A stretch of 64,000 bases of DNA from JAVWMQ01 sp036646055 (GTDB lineage: Bacteria; Bacillota; Clostridia; Peptostreptococcales; Anaerovoracaceae). Position numbers and translations under genes: made by a program. Below, in pieces: positions 51,965-60,580 of the stretch. Location: NCBI GenBank assembly GCA_036646055.1, contig JAVXMY010000003.1, positions 124,001-188,000 of the forward strand. Reading direction: 5' to 3'. Numbering within the stretch: position 1 is the stretch's first letter; each line of letters opens with the position of its first letter. Under the pieces are notes generated by a model. The model was not told the origin of the DNA. It did no database searches and saw only the letters and a list, made by a program, of their open reading frames with translations.

Positions 51965-52669
51965 TTATAATCCTAATAAGTATTCTACTTCTTCACGAGT
52001 TAATTTTCTATAGTGGCCTGGTCTAAGTCTTCCAAGTCTAATATTTCCAATTGCAACTCTTTCAAGTGCCTGAACAGGACAGCCAACAGCCGCAAACATT
52101 TTACGAACCTGTCGATTTTTACCTTCGTGAATTTCTATTTCTGCAATTGCTGATCTTTCAGACTGCTTAATAACTTCAACCTTGGCTTTTTTAGTAATGT
52201 AGCCGCCAATATCCACACCAGATCTTAGTTTAGAAAGTTTCTGTCCACTAAGAACTCCTGCAACATGAGCTCTATAAAGTTTAGGAGTTTCATGCTTTGG
52301 GTGAGTTAATTTATTTGTCAGTTCTCCATCATTGGTCATAAGCAACAAACCTGTAGTATTGTAATCTAATCTGCCCACAGGATAAACTCTTTCGCTAATA
52401 TCTGTAACTAAGTCTGCCACAATTAATCTACCCTTGTCATCATCCATAGTAGTAACATAACCCTTTGGCTTATTAAGTACAATGTAAATCTTCTTTTCGT
52501 GTTTACTAATTAGAATCCCATTTACCTCAACCTTATCACCATCTTTAACCTGATATCCCGGTTCTTTCATTACCTTACCATTGATTTTAACATTACCATT
52601 TACAGTAAGTTCATCTGCTTTTCTTCTGCTTGCAATTCCTGCATCAGCAATATACTTGTTTAATCTCAT
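51965..52669 (-). CDS. rluB: RsuA/RluB-family 23S rRNA pseudouridine synthase
   Basis: This 234-residue enzyme has an N-terminal S4 domain (MRLNKYIADAGIASRRKADELTVNGNVKING) and the catalytic GRLDYNTTGLLLMTNDGEL with the conserved aspartate. EIHEGKNRQVRKMFAAVG is the second family motif. It isomerises a uridine in ribosomal RNA; RluB is the most likely type in Firmicutes, but RsuA/RluE/RluF cannot be excluded. Confidence 0.92.
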   Translation of the reverse strand: MRLNKYIADAGIASRRKADELTVNGNVKINGKVMKEPGYQVKDGDKVEVNGILISKHEKKIYIVLNKPKGYVTTMDDDKGRLIVADLVTDISERVYPVGRLDYNTTGLLLMTNDGELTNKLTHPKHETPKLYRAHVAGVLSGQKLSKLRSGVDIGGYITKKAKVEVIKQSERSAIAEIEIHEGKNRQVRKMFAAVGCPVQALERVAIGNIRLGRLRPGHYRKLTREEVEYLLGL

Positions 52670-52755
52670 CTTTTAATCCTCTTCCGTCGTTTCTACAAAT
52701 TAGCTGTAGTACGCCTAAATCATAAATTCATTTTTATCGAATAAGTGTATCACAT

Positions 52756-52794
52756 TTTACAACAAAACGCAATTTGTGTTATAATTACTTTATG
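52756..52794 (+). promoter_or_regulatory. Promoter with -10 abutting the exporter start (possible leaderless mRNA)
   Basis: TTTACA (52756-52761), 18 bases, TATAAT (52780-52785), then TACTTT and ATG at 52792. As at 32.6 kb, no ribosome site is present and transcription would begin at the start codon. Confidence 0.62.
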
Positions 52795-53589
52795 ATTACA
52801 CAAAAACAAAAAAGGGCCTTAGTCTTGGCCGTTCGCGCAGGCGAAATATTAATGAAAAACGGAGCTGAAATTTACAGGGTGGAAGAAGTTATCACCCGTA
52901 TTTGTCATGCTTGTGAAATTCCCTATGTAGAAGTATTTGCTACGCCTACTGGAATTTTTACTTCCATTGGAACTGGCGGTGCAGACGGAGAAACCGAAAC
53001 ATACATTAAGGCCATTAAGTCTAGAACAACTGACCTTGAAAAAATATCCAAGGTTAACTCATTTTCAAGAAGATTTACTACAACTGTATTATCTGTAGAA
53101 GATGGTATGAAAGAGCTAACTGCAATTGATAATGAAAAACCATTTTGCCTAGGCCTTAGGTTATTTGGAGCTTCCTTCGTCGCTGCACTTTTCGCTATGA
53201 TATTTGGCGGGCAGTGGCAAGATGGCTTATGTGCAGGGGTCATAGGACCTTTAAGCTATTTGCTATCTCTTTTCTTGGCCAAACACGACGTAAGTTATTT
53301 TATTCAAGATTTCTTTTGCTGTGCCCTTGCCAGCCTTCTTGCATTAACAGCTGAAACCTTAGGCCTAACTGGAGCACACGACCATATAATCATTGGGGTT
53401 CTAATGATATTCGTCCCAGGTGCTGCATTTACAAATTCCCTTAGAGACTTCCTTTCTGGAGATATGCTATCTGGTGTTGCCAGATTAACCGAAGCCTTAG
53501 CTATTGCAATTTCACTTGCAGCAGGAGCTGGTTTCGTACTTAAAATTTGGGGTTCACTTGTAGGCTTAATTGGAGGTGCAATAGTATGA
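52792..53589 (+). CDS. Threonine/serine exporter family, large part (ThrE N-terminal/DUF1212)
   Basis: This 265-residue protein has a cytoplasmic N-terminal domain (AGEILMKNGAEIYRVEEVITRICHACEI, ending near residue 115) followed by about five membrane helices. It is one half of the split ThrE-type exporter, which in other bacteria exports threonine and serine. The chosen ATG at 52792 is fixed by the promoter. The stop overlaps the next start by four bases (ATGA). Confidence 0.9.
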   Translation: MITQKQKRALVLAVRAGEILMKNGAEIYRVEEVITRICHACEIPYVEVFATPTGIFTSIGTGGADGETETYIKAIKSRTTDLEKISKVNSFSRRFTTTVLSVEDGMKELTAIDNEKPFCLGLRLFGASFVAALFAMIFGGQWQDGLCAGVIGPLSYLLSLFLAKHDVSYFIQDFFCCALASLLALTAETLGLTGAHDHIIIGVLMIFVPGAAFTNSLRDFLSGDMLSGVARLTEALAIAISLAAGAGFVLKIWGSLVGLIGGAIV

Positions 53590-54029
53590 CAGAGTATGGC
53601 ATGATGCTTCTTGGCATCTTTGGATGTTTAGGATATTGCTTCCTTGTAAACATCCCTAAACGATGTATTTTGGCCACAACCCTTGTGGGAGGTGCAAGTT
53701 GGAGCGTTTATTTAATCTTTTTTAATGACGGCAGCGGTAAAGTCTTTGCAGCATTTGCAGCAGCAGCTTTAGTAGGTCTATTAAGTGATATTCTTTCTAG
53801 ATTTTTAAAAGAAGCAGCAACAATATTTATAATCCCAGGAATTATTCCATTAGTCCCTGGTGCTGGACTTTACTATACAATGATTGAAATTGTAAACGGC
53901 AATTATGAAAAAGCTGCATCAATAGGTGGCGAAACATTTTTTGTAGCAGGGGCAATTGCCTTGGCCCTACTATTCATAGGTTCTTTAACTAGAATTTTTC
54001 ACCAAATAAAATATAAGCTTAGGGTTTAA
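53586..54029 (+). CDS. Threonine/serine exporter family, small part (ThrE_2)
   Basis: This 147-residue membrane protein has about five helices and the motif IFIIPGIIPLVPGAGLYYTMIEIVNGN typical of the second ThrE subunit. The ATG overlaps the preceding TGA, so the two parts are translationally coupled and probably form one transporter. Its stop codon lies inside the loop of a terminator hairpin. Confidence 0.9.
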   Translation: MTEYGMMLLGIFGCLGYCFLVNIPKRCILATTLVGGASWSVYLIFFNDGSGKVFAAFAAAALVGLLSDILSRFLKEAATIFIIPGIIPLVPGAGLYYTMIEIVNGNYEKAASIGGETFFVAGAIALALLFIGSLTRIFHQIKYKLRV

Positions 54030-54047
54030 TTCCTAAGCTTTTTTTAT
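54015..54047. terminator. Terminator overlapping the exporter stop
   Basis: AAGCTTAGG and CCTAAGCTT pair around an 8-base loop that contains the TAA stop, followed by a T run on the plus strand. Confidence 0.88.
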
Positions 54048-54052
54048 TATAT

Positions 54053-55129
54053 TTATTTATCAAACTCTCCAGCCATATCTATACTGGCAAAACCCTTTAG
54101 TGGCAATTTAACCGGCAATCCTGTTTTTTGGCTTTTGTAGATAGCTAGTATAATTTCAATAGCATTTCTACCAGCTTCACCATTAACATATGGAACCTTA
54201 TTTTCTTTTACAGCATTAATCATGTCCTTAAACAGATGATAGTGTCCATTTCCATATACATTTTCAGTTTCCTCATGAAAACCTAAGGCTTCTTTGTCTT
54301 CAGGCCTTTCATCTGCAAACTTCCACACATCAATATTATTTACTGAAGTTCCACCTATCTTAACAGTACCTGTTTCCCCAAATATACATAAAGTTTCTTC
54401 TAAGTTTTCTGGATAAATATTTGTTGTCCCTTCAATAGTACCAACTGCACCACTTTCAAACTTAAGTATTGCAGTTCCCAGATCTTCAGCTTCAATATAA
54501 TCATGAAAATGCTGTCTAGTTACTCCATAAACTTCAGTTACCGGTCCCATCATCCATATTAGTAGGTCAATACCGTGTACACACTGATTCATTAAGCATC
54601 CACCATCTTGTGCCCAAGTACCACGCCAATTAGCAAGATCATAATAGGCTTTGTCCCTGTTCCATCTAACATTTATAGATCCATGACTTAGTTTCCCAAA
54701 TCGGCCTTCTTCTAAGGCTTTCCTAAGTTTTTGAATTGCAATGTTATATCTATTTTGATGACTAACACAAACCTTAAGTCCTTTAGAATCTGCAGCTTTT
54801 AATATTTCATCTGCATCAGTTATACTCATAGCTATTGGTTTTTCAATAATTAAGTTTACACCTTCTTCTATACACCCAAGAGCTATTTTAGCATGGCTGC
54901 CTGACCCTGTAGTAATACTGACTATGGCCGGTTTTTGCTGGCCTATCATTTCTTTAAAATCTGTAAATCTTTTTATTCCCGGATCTTTATCTAAGTTAAA
55001 TTCTTTTAATAAATTATCCATTGCTTCTTCTGAAATATCACATACTCCTACGATTTCCATATTATTATCTATTGCTGATTTAATGTGGTTTACAGCTACT
55101 CGGCTGCACCCAATTATTGCGTATTTCAT
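54053..55129 (-). CDS. Gfo/Idh/MocA-family oxidoreductase
   Basis: This 358-residue NAD(P)-dependent oxidoreductase has an N-terminal Rossmann fold (YAIIGCSRVAVNHIKSA), the EKPIAMSITDADEIL motif, and DGGCLMNQCVHGIDLLIWMMGPVTEV in the substrate domain. The cofactor loop GCSRVA departs slightly from GxGxxG. Sugars or inositols are typical substrates, but none can be named. I start at 55129, after AGAAGGG. It has its own promoter. Confidence 0.87.
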   Translation of the reverse strand: MKYAIIGCSRVAVNHIKSAIDNNMEIVGVCDISEEAMDNLLKEFNLDKDPGIKRFTDFKEMIGQQKPAIVSITTGSGSHAKIALGCIEEGVNLIIEKPIAMSITDADEILKAADSKGLKVCVSHQNRYNIAIQKLRKALEEGRFGKLSHGSINVRWNRDKAYYDLANWRGTWAQDGGCLMNQCVHGIDLLIWMMGPVTEVYGVTRQHFHDYIEAEDLGTAILKFESGAVGTIEGTTNIYPENLEETLCIFGETGTVKIGGTSVNNIDVWKFADERPEDKEALGFHEETENVYGNGHYHLFKDMINAVKENKVPYVNGEAGRNAIEIILAIYKSQKTGLPVKLPLKGFASIDMAGEFDK

Positions 55130-55166
55130 AATGTCCATCCCTTCTTAACATTTATTTATTTGTTTA

Positions 55167-55195
55167 ATTATGAAGGACAACTAAACCCTTGTCAA
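55167..55195 (-). promoter_or_regulatory. Promoter of the Gfo/Idh oxidoreductase gene
   Basis: TTGACA (55190-55195), 17 bases, CATAAT (55167-55172) on the minus strand. Confidence 0.8.
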
Positions 55196-55227
55196 CTTCA
55201 TATTTAATGTCTTATCCCAAAAATGCC

Positions 55228-55317
55228 AAAAACTGAGTGGAGAGGGGTCTCTACTCAGTATTTGGTATATGAATGTGAATAAGAAAGAAAGTTTGTCTCC
55301 TAAATTCATAGGATACT
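55228..55317 (-). ncRNA. Candidate small regulatory RNA
   Basis: A perfect sigma-A promoter lies just upstream and a strong intrinsic terminator ends the unit, giving an RNA of about 90 bases between nifJ and the Gfo/Idh gene. The terminator stem is ACTGAGTAGAGA with TCTCCACTCAGT around a CCCC loop. Exposed CCCC/UCUCC could pair with Shine-Dalgarno sequences, as C-rich loops of known Gram-positive small RNAs do. A 42-codon frame crosses it but runs through the terminator and lacks a ribosome site. Family is not recognised. Confidence 0.6.
55232..55259 (-). terminator. Terminator of the candidate small RNA
   Basis: A 12-bp stem with one mismatch and a CCCC loop, followed by TTTTTGG on the minus strand. 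Confidence 0.82.
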
Positions 55318-55323
55318 ATAAGT

Positions 55324-55352
55324 ATTATATCAGTTACATATATGGGTGTCAA
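55324..55352 (-). promoter_or_regulatory. Perfect sigma-A promoter of the candidate small RNA
   Basis: TTGACA (55347-55352), 17 bases, TATAAT (55324-55329). Both elements and spacing are consensus. It lies after the nifJ terminator. Confidence 0.88.
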
Positions 55353-55393
55353 TCATTGAAATTTCAAATAGTTTACAATTTTGAGTTTTCACG

Positions 55394-55425
55394 TAAAAAC
55401 TCCCTAAGGATTTACCTTAGGGAGT
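55394..55425 (-). terminator. Terminator of nifJ
   Basis: ACTCCCTAAGG and CCTTAGGGAGT pair around a five-base loop, followed by TTTT on the minus strand. Confidence 0.9.
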
Positions 55426-55455
55426 CGTTAATTATACTAGTTTTTCAACTGAATT

Positions 55456-58400
55456 TTACGCTTCAGCTAATTTTTTGTATTTTTCGTATCTAGCCATTGC
55501 TTCTTCTTCAACCTTCTGGAATAATCCTTCAGCTGTATCAGGGAATTCTTTAGCTAGTGAGTTAAATCTAACCTGTTCCATAATGAAGTCTCTAAATCCA
55601 CCTGCTGGTTCTTTACTGTCTAAAGTAAATGGATTCTTTCCTGCTTCTTCTAGAGCTGGGTTAAATCTGTATAGCTGCCAGTATCCGCACTTAACTGCAT
55701 CTGCTGTATTTTCCTGAGTTTTACCCATACCCTTCTTCATACCGTGGTTGATACAAGGAGCATAACAGATAATTAGTGATGGACCTGGATAAGCTTCAGC
55801 TTCTGTAATAGCCTTCATGAACTGATTCTTATCTGCACCCATACCTACCTGAGCAACATATACATAACCATAGCTCATTGCCATCATTCCTAAGTCTTTT
55901 TTCTTAGTCTTCTTACCTGAAGCAGCAAACTTAGCAATAGCTGATGTTGGTGTAGCCTTTGAAGCCTGACCACCTGTATTTGAGTATACTTCTGTATCGA
56001 ATACTAATACGTTAATGTCTTCGCCTGAAGCTAGTACGTGGTCTACACCACCGTAACCGATGTCATAAGACCATCCGTCTCCGCCTACACACCATACTGA
56101 TTTCTTAACTAAGAAATCTCTCTTATCGTTGATTACGTTAAAGAATTCTGCTTCAGCATCTGTTAATGCAGCCTTATCTAAAGCAGCTTCAAATGCTTCG
56201 CTAATTGCTCTTGATTCGTCTCCGTTTTCCATGTTGTCTAACCAAGTCTGTCCTGCAGCCTTAAGGTCAGCATCAGCAGTAACTCCTACTAATCCTGTAA
56301 TAGCATCCTTTAATTTATCTCTCTGCTGGAAAGCACCTGTTGCCATACCTAATCCGAATTCAGCATTGTCTTCGAATAAAGAGTTAGCCCATGATGGACC
56401 TCTACCGTTTTCATCTTTACAGTAAGGCATTGAAGGAGCTGAAGCACCCCAAATTGATGAACATCCTGTTGCATTAGCAATCATCATTCTGTCCCCAAAT
56501 AGCTGTGTAACAACCTTCATGTATGGAGTTTCTCCACAACCTGAGCAAGCACCTGAGAATTCGAAGTAAGGTTTAGCGAACTGGCTTCCCTTAACTGAAG
56601 TCTTAGAAGTAATATCGTCTCTGATTGGAAGTTTCATTGCATAATCCCAATTTTCAGCCTGATCTAACTGTGTTCCTAGTGGTTCCATTGTTAGAGCCTT
56701 ATCTTTAGCTGGACAAATGTCTGCACAGTTTCCGCAACCTAGACAGTCTAAAGCGTCAACTTGCATTCTGTATTCAAAGTTTTCAAATCCCTTACCAATT
56801 GCTTTTTTGGTTTGGAATCCCTTTGGTGCTGCAGCTTTTTCATCAGCGTTTACAAGGACTGGTCTAATAGCAGCATGTGGACATACAAAAGCACACTGGT
56901 TACACTGGATACAGTTATCAATATTCCACTTAGGAACATTAACAGCAACGCCTCTCTTTTCGAAAGCAGCTGTTCCTGATGGGAATGTACCATCTGCAAT
57001 ATCTTTAAATGTTGATACTGGTAAATCGTCACCTTCCTGTCTGTTCATTGGAACAAGAACGTTTTCAATGAATTCAGGAAGTTCTTTAACTTCTTTAGCT
57101 CCATCTACTGCATCTGCCCAAGCAGCTGGAACATCAACCTTGTGAGCACTTTCAGTACCTGCATCTACAGCAGCATAGTTCATGTTTACAACTTTTTCAC
57201 CCTTTTTACCGTAAGATTTTACAATAGATTCTTTTAGGTATCCTACAGCGTCAGCTACTGGAATTACTTCTGTTAACTTGAAGAATGCAGACTGCATAAT
57301 CATATTAATTCTGTTTCCAAGACCGATTTCCTGACCAATCTTAGTAGCGTTTAATGTGTAGAAGTTAATATCATTAGCAGCAATGTATCTCTTTAGAGCA
57401 GCTGGTAAGTGAGCATCTAACTCCTTATCATCCCATGTACAGTTAAGTAGGAATGTACCTCCCTTTTTAAGTCCTCTAGTTAGGTCATACTGGTGAACAT
57501 AAGCTTCATTGTGACAAGCAACGAAATCAGCTTCTGAAATCAAGTAAGTTGACTGAATCTTGTTCTTACCAAATCTTAAGTGAGATACTGTAATACCACC
57601 AGATTTCTTAGAGTCATATGAGAAGTAACCCTGAGCATACATGTCAGTGTTGTCTCCAATAATTTTAATAGCCTGTTTGTTAGCTCCAACTGTACCGTCA
57701 GAACCTAGTCCCCAGAACTTACATCTTACTGTTCCAGTTGGTTCAGTAGCGATATCAACTGTTTCTAATGAAGAATTGTTAACATCGTCAACAATACCAA
57801 TTGTAAAGTTGTTCTTAGGAGCATCTGCTGCTAAGTTGTTGTAAACTGCAACAATCTGTCCTGGAGTTGTGTCCTTTGAACCAAGACCATATCTTCCCCC
57901 AATAATCATTGGAGCATTGTCTTCGTCAAAGTACATTGTTTTAAGATCCATGTATAAAGGATCACCTAAAGAACCTGGTTCTAAAGTTCTATCTAAAACA
58001 GCAATTTTCTTAACTGTCTTAGGCATAACTGCTTTTAGATACTCAGGAGCCCAAGGTCTGTATAATCTAATCTTAATTAGACCAACTTTTTCGCCTTTAG
58101 CTAAAAGTACGCCTAAAGTTTCTTCAATTGTTTCACAAACAGAACCCATAGCTACGATAATGTTTTCTGCATCTGGTGCTCCAACATAATCAAATAACTT
58201 GTATTCTCTGCCTGTAATCTTGCTGATTTCTGCCATATATTCTGCAACTACAGCTGGTAATGCATCATAATAAGGTTTTGATGCTTCTCTAGCCTGGAAG
58301 AAGATATCTGGGTTCTGAGCAGTTCCCTTAATTACTGGATGTTCTGGATTTAGCGCTCTAGCTCTAAATTCTTTAACTGCATCCATATCAATTAATTTAG

Positions 58401-58977
58401 CAAATTCAGCATGATCGATAACTTCGATTTTCTGTATTTCATGAGATGTTCTAAATCCATCGAAGAAGTGTAAGAAAGGAACACGTCCCTTAATTGCAGA
58501 TAAGTGAGCAACACCAGCTAAGTCCATACATTCCTGAACTGAACTAGAACATAGTAATGCAAACCCTGTCTGTCTTGTAGCCATTACGTCTGAATGGTCT
58601 CCGAAAATACATAGTGCATGAGTAGCTAAAGTTCTAGCTGTTACATGGAATACTCCAGGTAATAATTCTCCTGCAATCTTGTACATATTAGGAATCATAA
58701 GTAATAGACCCTGTGATGCTGTGTAAGTAGTTGTTAAAGCACCAGATACTAATGATCCGTGAACAGCTCCTGCTGCTCCAGCTTCAGACTGTAATTCAAC
58801 AACTTTAACTTTCTGTCCGAAAGCATTAATTGCTCCGTGAGCCGCCATATCATCAACAACTTCTGCCATTGGTGAAGATGGTGTAATCGGGTAAATTGCT
58901 GCTACATCTGTAAACGCATAAGATACGTAAGCTGCTGCTGCATTCCCGTCCATTGTTTTCATTTTTTTCTGTGACAT
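55456..58977 (-). CDS. nifJ: Pyruvate:ferredoxin (flavodoxin) oxidoreductase
   Basis: This 1173-residue single-chain enzyme oxidises pyruvate to acetyl-CoA and CO2, reducing ferredoxin. The N-terminal part starts AAYVSYAFTDVAAIYPITPSSPMAE. Two ferredoxin motifs lie at about 692 (CIQCNQCAFVCP) and 747 (CLGCGNCADICP). The thiamine domain has CSGCGETPYMK and DTEVYSNTGGQASKATP. I start at 58977, after GGAGG; the frame extends 36 bases further without support. It is monocistronic, with a possible operator overlapping its promoter. Confidence 0.97.
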   Translation of the reverse strand: MSQKKMKTMDGNAAAAYVSYAFTDVAAIYPITPSSPMAEVVDDMAAHGAINAFGQKVKVVELQSEAGAAGAVHGSLVSGALTTTYTASQGLLLMIPNMYKIAGELLPGVFHVTARTLATHALCIFGDHSDVMATRQTGFALLCSSSVQECMDLAGVAHLSAIKGRVPFLHFFDGFRTSHEIQKIEVIDHAEFAKLIDMDAVKEFRARALNPEHPVIKGTAQNPDIFFQAREASKPYYDALPAVVAEYMAEISKITGREYKLFDYVGAPDAENIIVAMGSVCETIEETLGVLLAKGEKVGLIKIRLYRPWAPEYLKAVMPKTVKKIAVLDRTLEPGSLGDPLYMDLKTMYFDEDNAPMIIGGRYGLGSKDTTPGQIVAVYNNLAADAPKNNFTIGIVDDVNNSSLETVDIATEPTGTVRCKFWGLGSDGTVGANKQAIKIIGDNTDMYAQGYFSYDSKKSGGITVSHLRFGKNKIQSTYLISEADFVACHNEAYVHQYDLTRGLKKGGTFLLNCTWDDKELDAHLPAALKRYIAANDINFYTLNATKIGQEIGLGNRINMIMQSAFFKLTEVIPVADAVGYLKESIVKSYGKKGEKVVNMNYAAVDAGTESAHKVDVPAAWADAVDGAKEVKELPEFIENVLVPMNRQEGDDLPVSTFKDIADGTFPSGTAAFEKRGVAVNVPKWNIDNCIQCNQCAFVCPHAAIRPVLVNADEKAAAPKGFQTKKAIGKGFENFEYRMQVDALDCLGCGNCADICPAKDKALTMEPLGTQLDQAENWDYAMKLPIRDDITSKTSVKGSQFAKPYFEFSGACSGCGETPYMKVVTQLFGDRMMIANATGCSSIWGASAPSMPYCKDENGRGPSWANSLFEDNAEFGLGMATGAFQQRDKLKDAITGLVGVTADADLKAAGQTWLDNMENGDESRAISEAFEAALDKAALTDAEAEFFNVINDKRDFLVKKSVWCVGGDGWSYDIGYGGVDHVLASGEDINVLVFDTEVYSNTGGQASKATPTSAIAKFAASGKKTKKKDLGMMAMSYGYVYVAQVGMGADKNQFMKAITEAEAYPGPSLIICYAPCINHGMKKGMGKTQENTADAVKCGYWQLYRFNPALEEAGKNPFTLDSKEPAGGFRDFIMEQVRFNSLAKEFPDTAEGLFQKVEEEAMARYEKYKKLAEA

Positions 58978-59054
58978 ATTCATCCTCCAAAATTTACGCG
59001 AACCGTTTTTCAATCTTTTCGCTTATAAAATAATACACTTCTACTTTATACCTT

Positions 59055-59074
59055 ATATTGTCCATTGTCAATAT
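59055..59074. promoter_or_regulatory. Inverted repeat overlapping the nifJ promoter
   Basis: ATATTG, 8 bases, CAATAT is a perfect inverted repeat. The -35 TTGACA of the likely nifJ promoter (59066-59071, minus strand; -10 TATAAA or TAAAGT 15-17 bases on) lies inside it, so a bound protein would block transcription. The regulator is unknown. Confidence 0.5.
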
Positions 59075-59153
59075 TGGAAATGGGAACTTTTCAATAATTT
59101 AACGCAAAAAAATTTGCACATGTATGGCTAAAAAATTATTCGTTATTTACCCA

Positions 59154-59203
59154 CAAAAAAACCCGCTCATTCCACCTTTTTTTCGTGATGAAATTCACGG
59201 GTT
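59154..59203 (-). terminator. Terminator after miaB
   Basis: AACCCG and CGGGTT close a long imperfect hairpin, followed by seven Ts on the minus strand. The loop contains one copy of the recurring GGTGGAATGAGCGGG word. Confidence 0.7.
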
Positions 59204-59266
59204 AATCTTATTTATCTCTTACGTTGTTTTAATTCTTCTTTTAGTAAAGTTCATAAAAATCATTAA

Positions 59267-60580
59267 TTATTCTACAATTTCGCCATCAAGACTAAAAGTA
59301 TGGCTAGCTATAATCTTGACCCTAACCATTTCACCAAGTAACTCCTGACCACCAGGGAAATTCACAATTTTATTTTGCTCAGTTCGTCCACTCATCCAGC
59401 CCTGATTATTCCTACTTGGTCCATCGACCAAAACAACCTCAGTTCTACCAACAAAACGTCTATTACTTTCTGCACATCCCTCATTAACAGCTTCAATTAA
59501 CCTATTAAATCTATTGTGCTTTACCTCTTCAGGAATTTGATCATCATACTTTTCAGCAGGCGTCCCCTTCCTTACAGAATAAATAAAAGTAAAAGCCGCA
59601 TCATATCCAACTTCTCTAACCAAAGAAACAGTATCTTCAAATTCCTCTTCAGTTTCACCAGGAAAACCTACTATTAAATCTGTAGAAATCCCAATATGTG
59701 AATCTATACTTTTAACTTTAGAGACAAGTTCTAAGTAATCTTCTCTAGAATATCTTCTATTCATCCTCTTTAAAATATTGCTATTACCTGACTGAACAGG
59801 CAAATGAACATAGTTGCCTAAAACCTGGCAATCCTTGTAAGCTTGAATCAATCTATCTGACATATCCTTTGGATGTGAAGTCATAAACCTTAATCTCTCA
59901 AGCCCTTCTATTTCATTTATCATATAAATTAAATCGGCAAAATCTGCGCATCCCTCACCTTTGTAAGAGTTGACGTTTTGTCCTAGAAGTGTAACCTCCT
60001 TGACTCCGTCTGCAACAAGTTCCTTTATTTCTGCAATAATATTTTCTGCATTACGGCTTCTTTCCCTACCTCTAGTATATGGAACAATACAATATGTACA
60101 GAAATTATTACATCCATTCATAATGTTAACAAAAGCCTTGTGCTTAAACATACGCTTAGAAGGTAAGCCTTCAACAATTTCGCCCCCCTCTTGCCAAACC
60201 TGAACAAGTCTCTTGTGTTTAGCAGAAACCTTATTTAGCATTTCAGGGAACTGGTGAATATTATGTGTACCAAAAATAATATCTACCCAGTGGTATTTTT
60301 CTTTAATAGTCTCAATTACATGTTCCTGCTGCATCATACAGCCACAAACAGCAACAATAAAATCCTTATTTTTTTCTTTTTTCTTCTTCAGTTGACCAAG
60401 AAGACCAAAAAATCTTTGATCCGCATTGTCTCTAATACTACACGTATTTATAATTTCAATGTCAGAGTCCATCTTATCTGAAGCCGGCTCATAGCCCATT
60501 TCCGTTAGCATACCTGCTAAAGTTTCAGAATCTCTTTCATTCATCTGACATCCTAATGTTTGTATATTATATTTTTTCAT
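59267..60580 (-). CDS. miaB: tRNA-2-methylthio-N6-dimethylallyladenosine synthase
   Basis: This 437-residue radical-SAM methylthiotransferase adds a methylthio group to A37 of tRNAs. The N-terminal domain has TLGCQMNERDSE, INTCSIRDNADQ and VCGCMMQQEH with three cluster cysteines; the radical-SAM motif is CNNFCTYCIVPYTRGRERSR. A C-terminal TRAM domain (residues about 370-437) follows. The start overlaps gpsA by 14 bases. It is the last gene of the ftsY-der-plsY-gpsA-miaB run. Confidence 0.96.
   Translation of the reverse strand: MKKYNIQTLGCQMNERDSETLAGMLTEMGYEPASDKMDSDIEIINTCSIRDNADQRFFGLLGQLKKKKEKNKDFIVAVCGCMMQQEHVIETIKEKYHWVDIIFGTHNIHQFPEMLNKVSAKHKRLVQVWQEGGEIVEGLPSKRMFKHKAFVNIMNGCNNFCTYCIVPYTRGRERSRNAENIIAEIKELVADGVKEVTLLGQNVNSYKGEGCADFADLIYMINEIEGLERLRFMTSHPKDMSDRLIQAYKDCQVLGNYVHLPVQSGNSNILKRMNRRYSREDYLELVSKVKSIDSHIGISTDLIVGFPGETEEEFEDTVSLVREVGYDAAFTFIYSVRKGTPAEKYDDQIPEEVKHNRFNRLIEAVNEGCAESNRRFVGRTEVVLVDGPSRNNQGWMSGRTEQNKIVNFPGGQELLGEMVRVKIIASHTFSLDGEIVE

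Noticed and set aside
55190..55317. 42-codon peptide in the candidate small RNA
   Set aside because: Its ATG has no ribosome site and the frame runs through the terminator hairpin into the next promoter.
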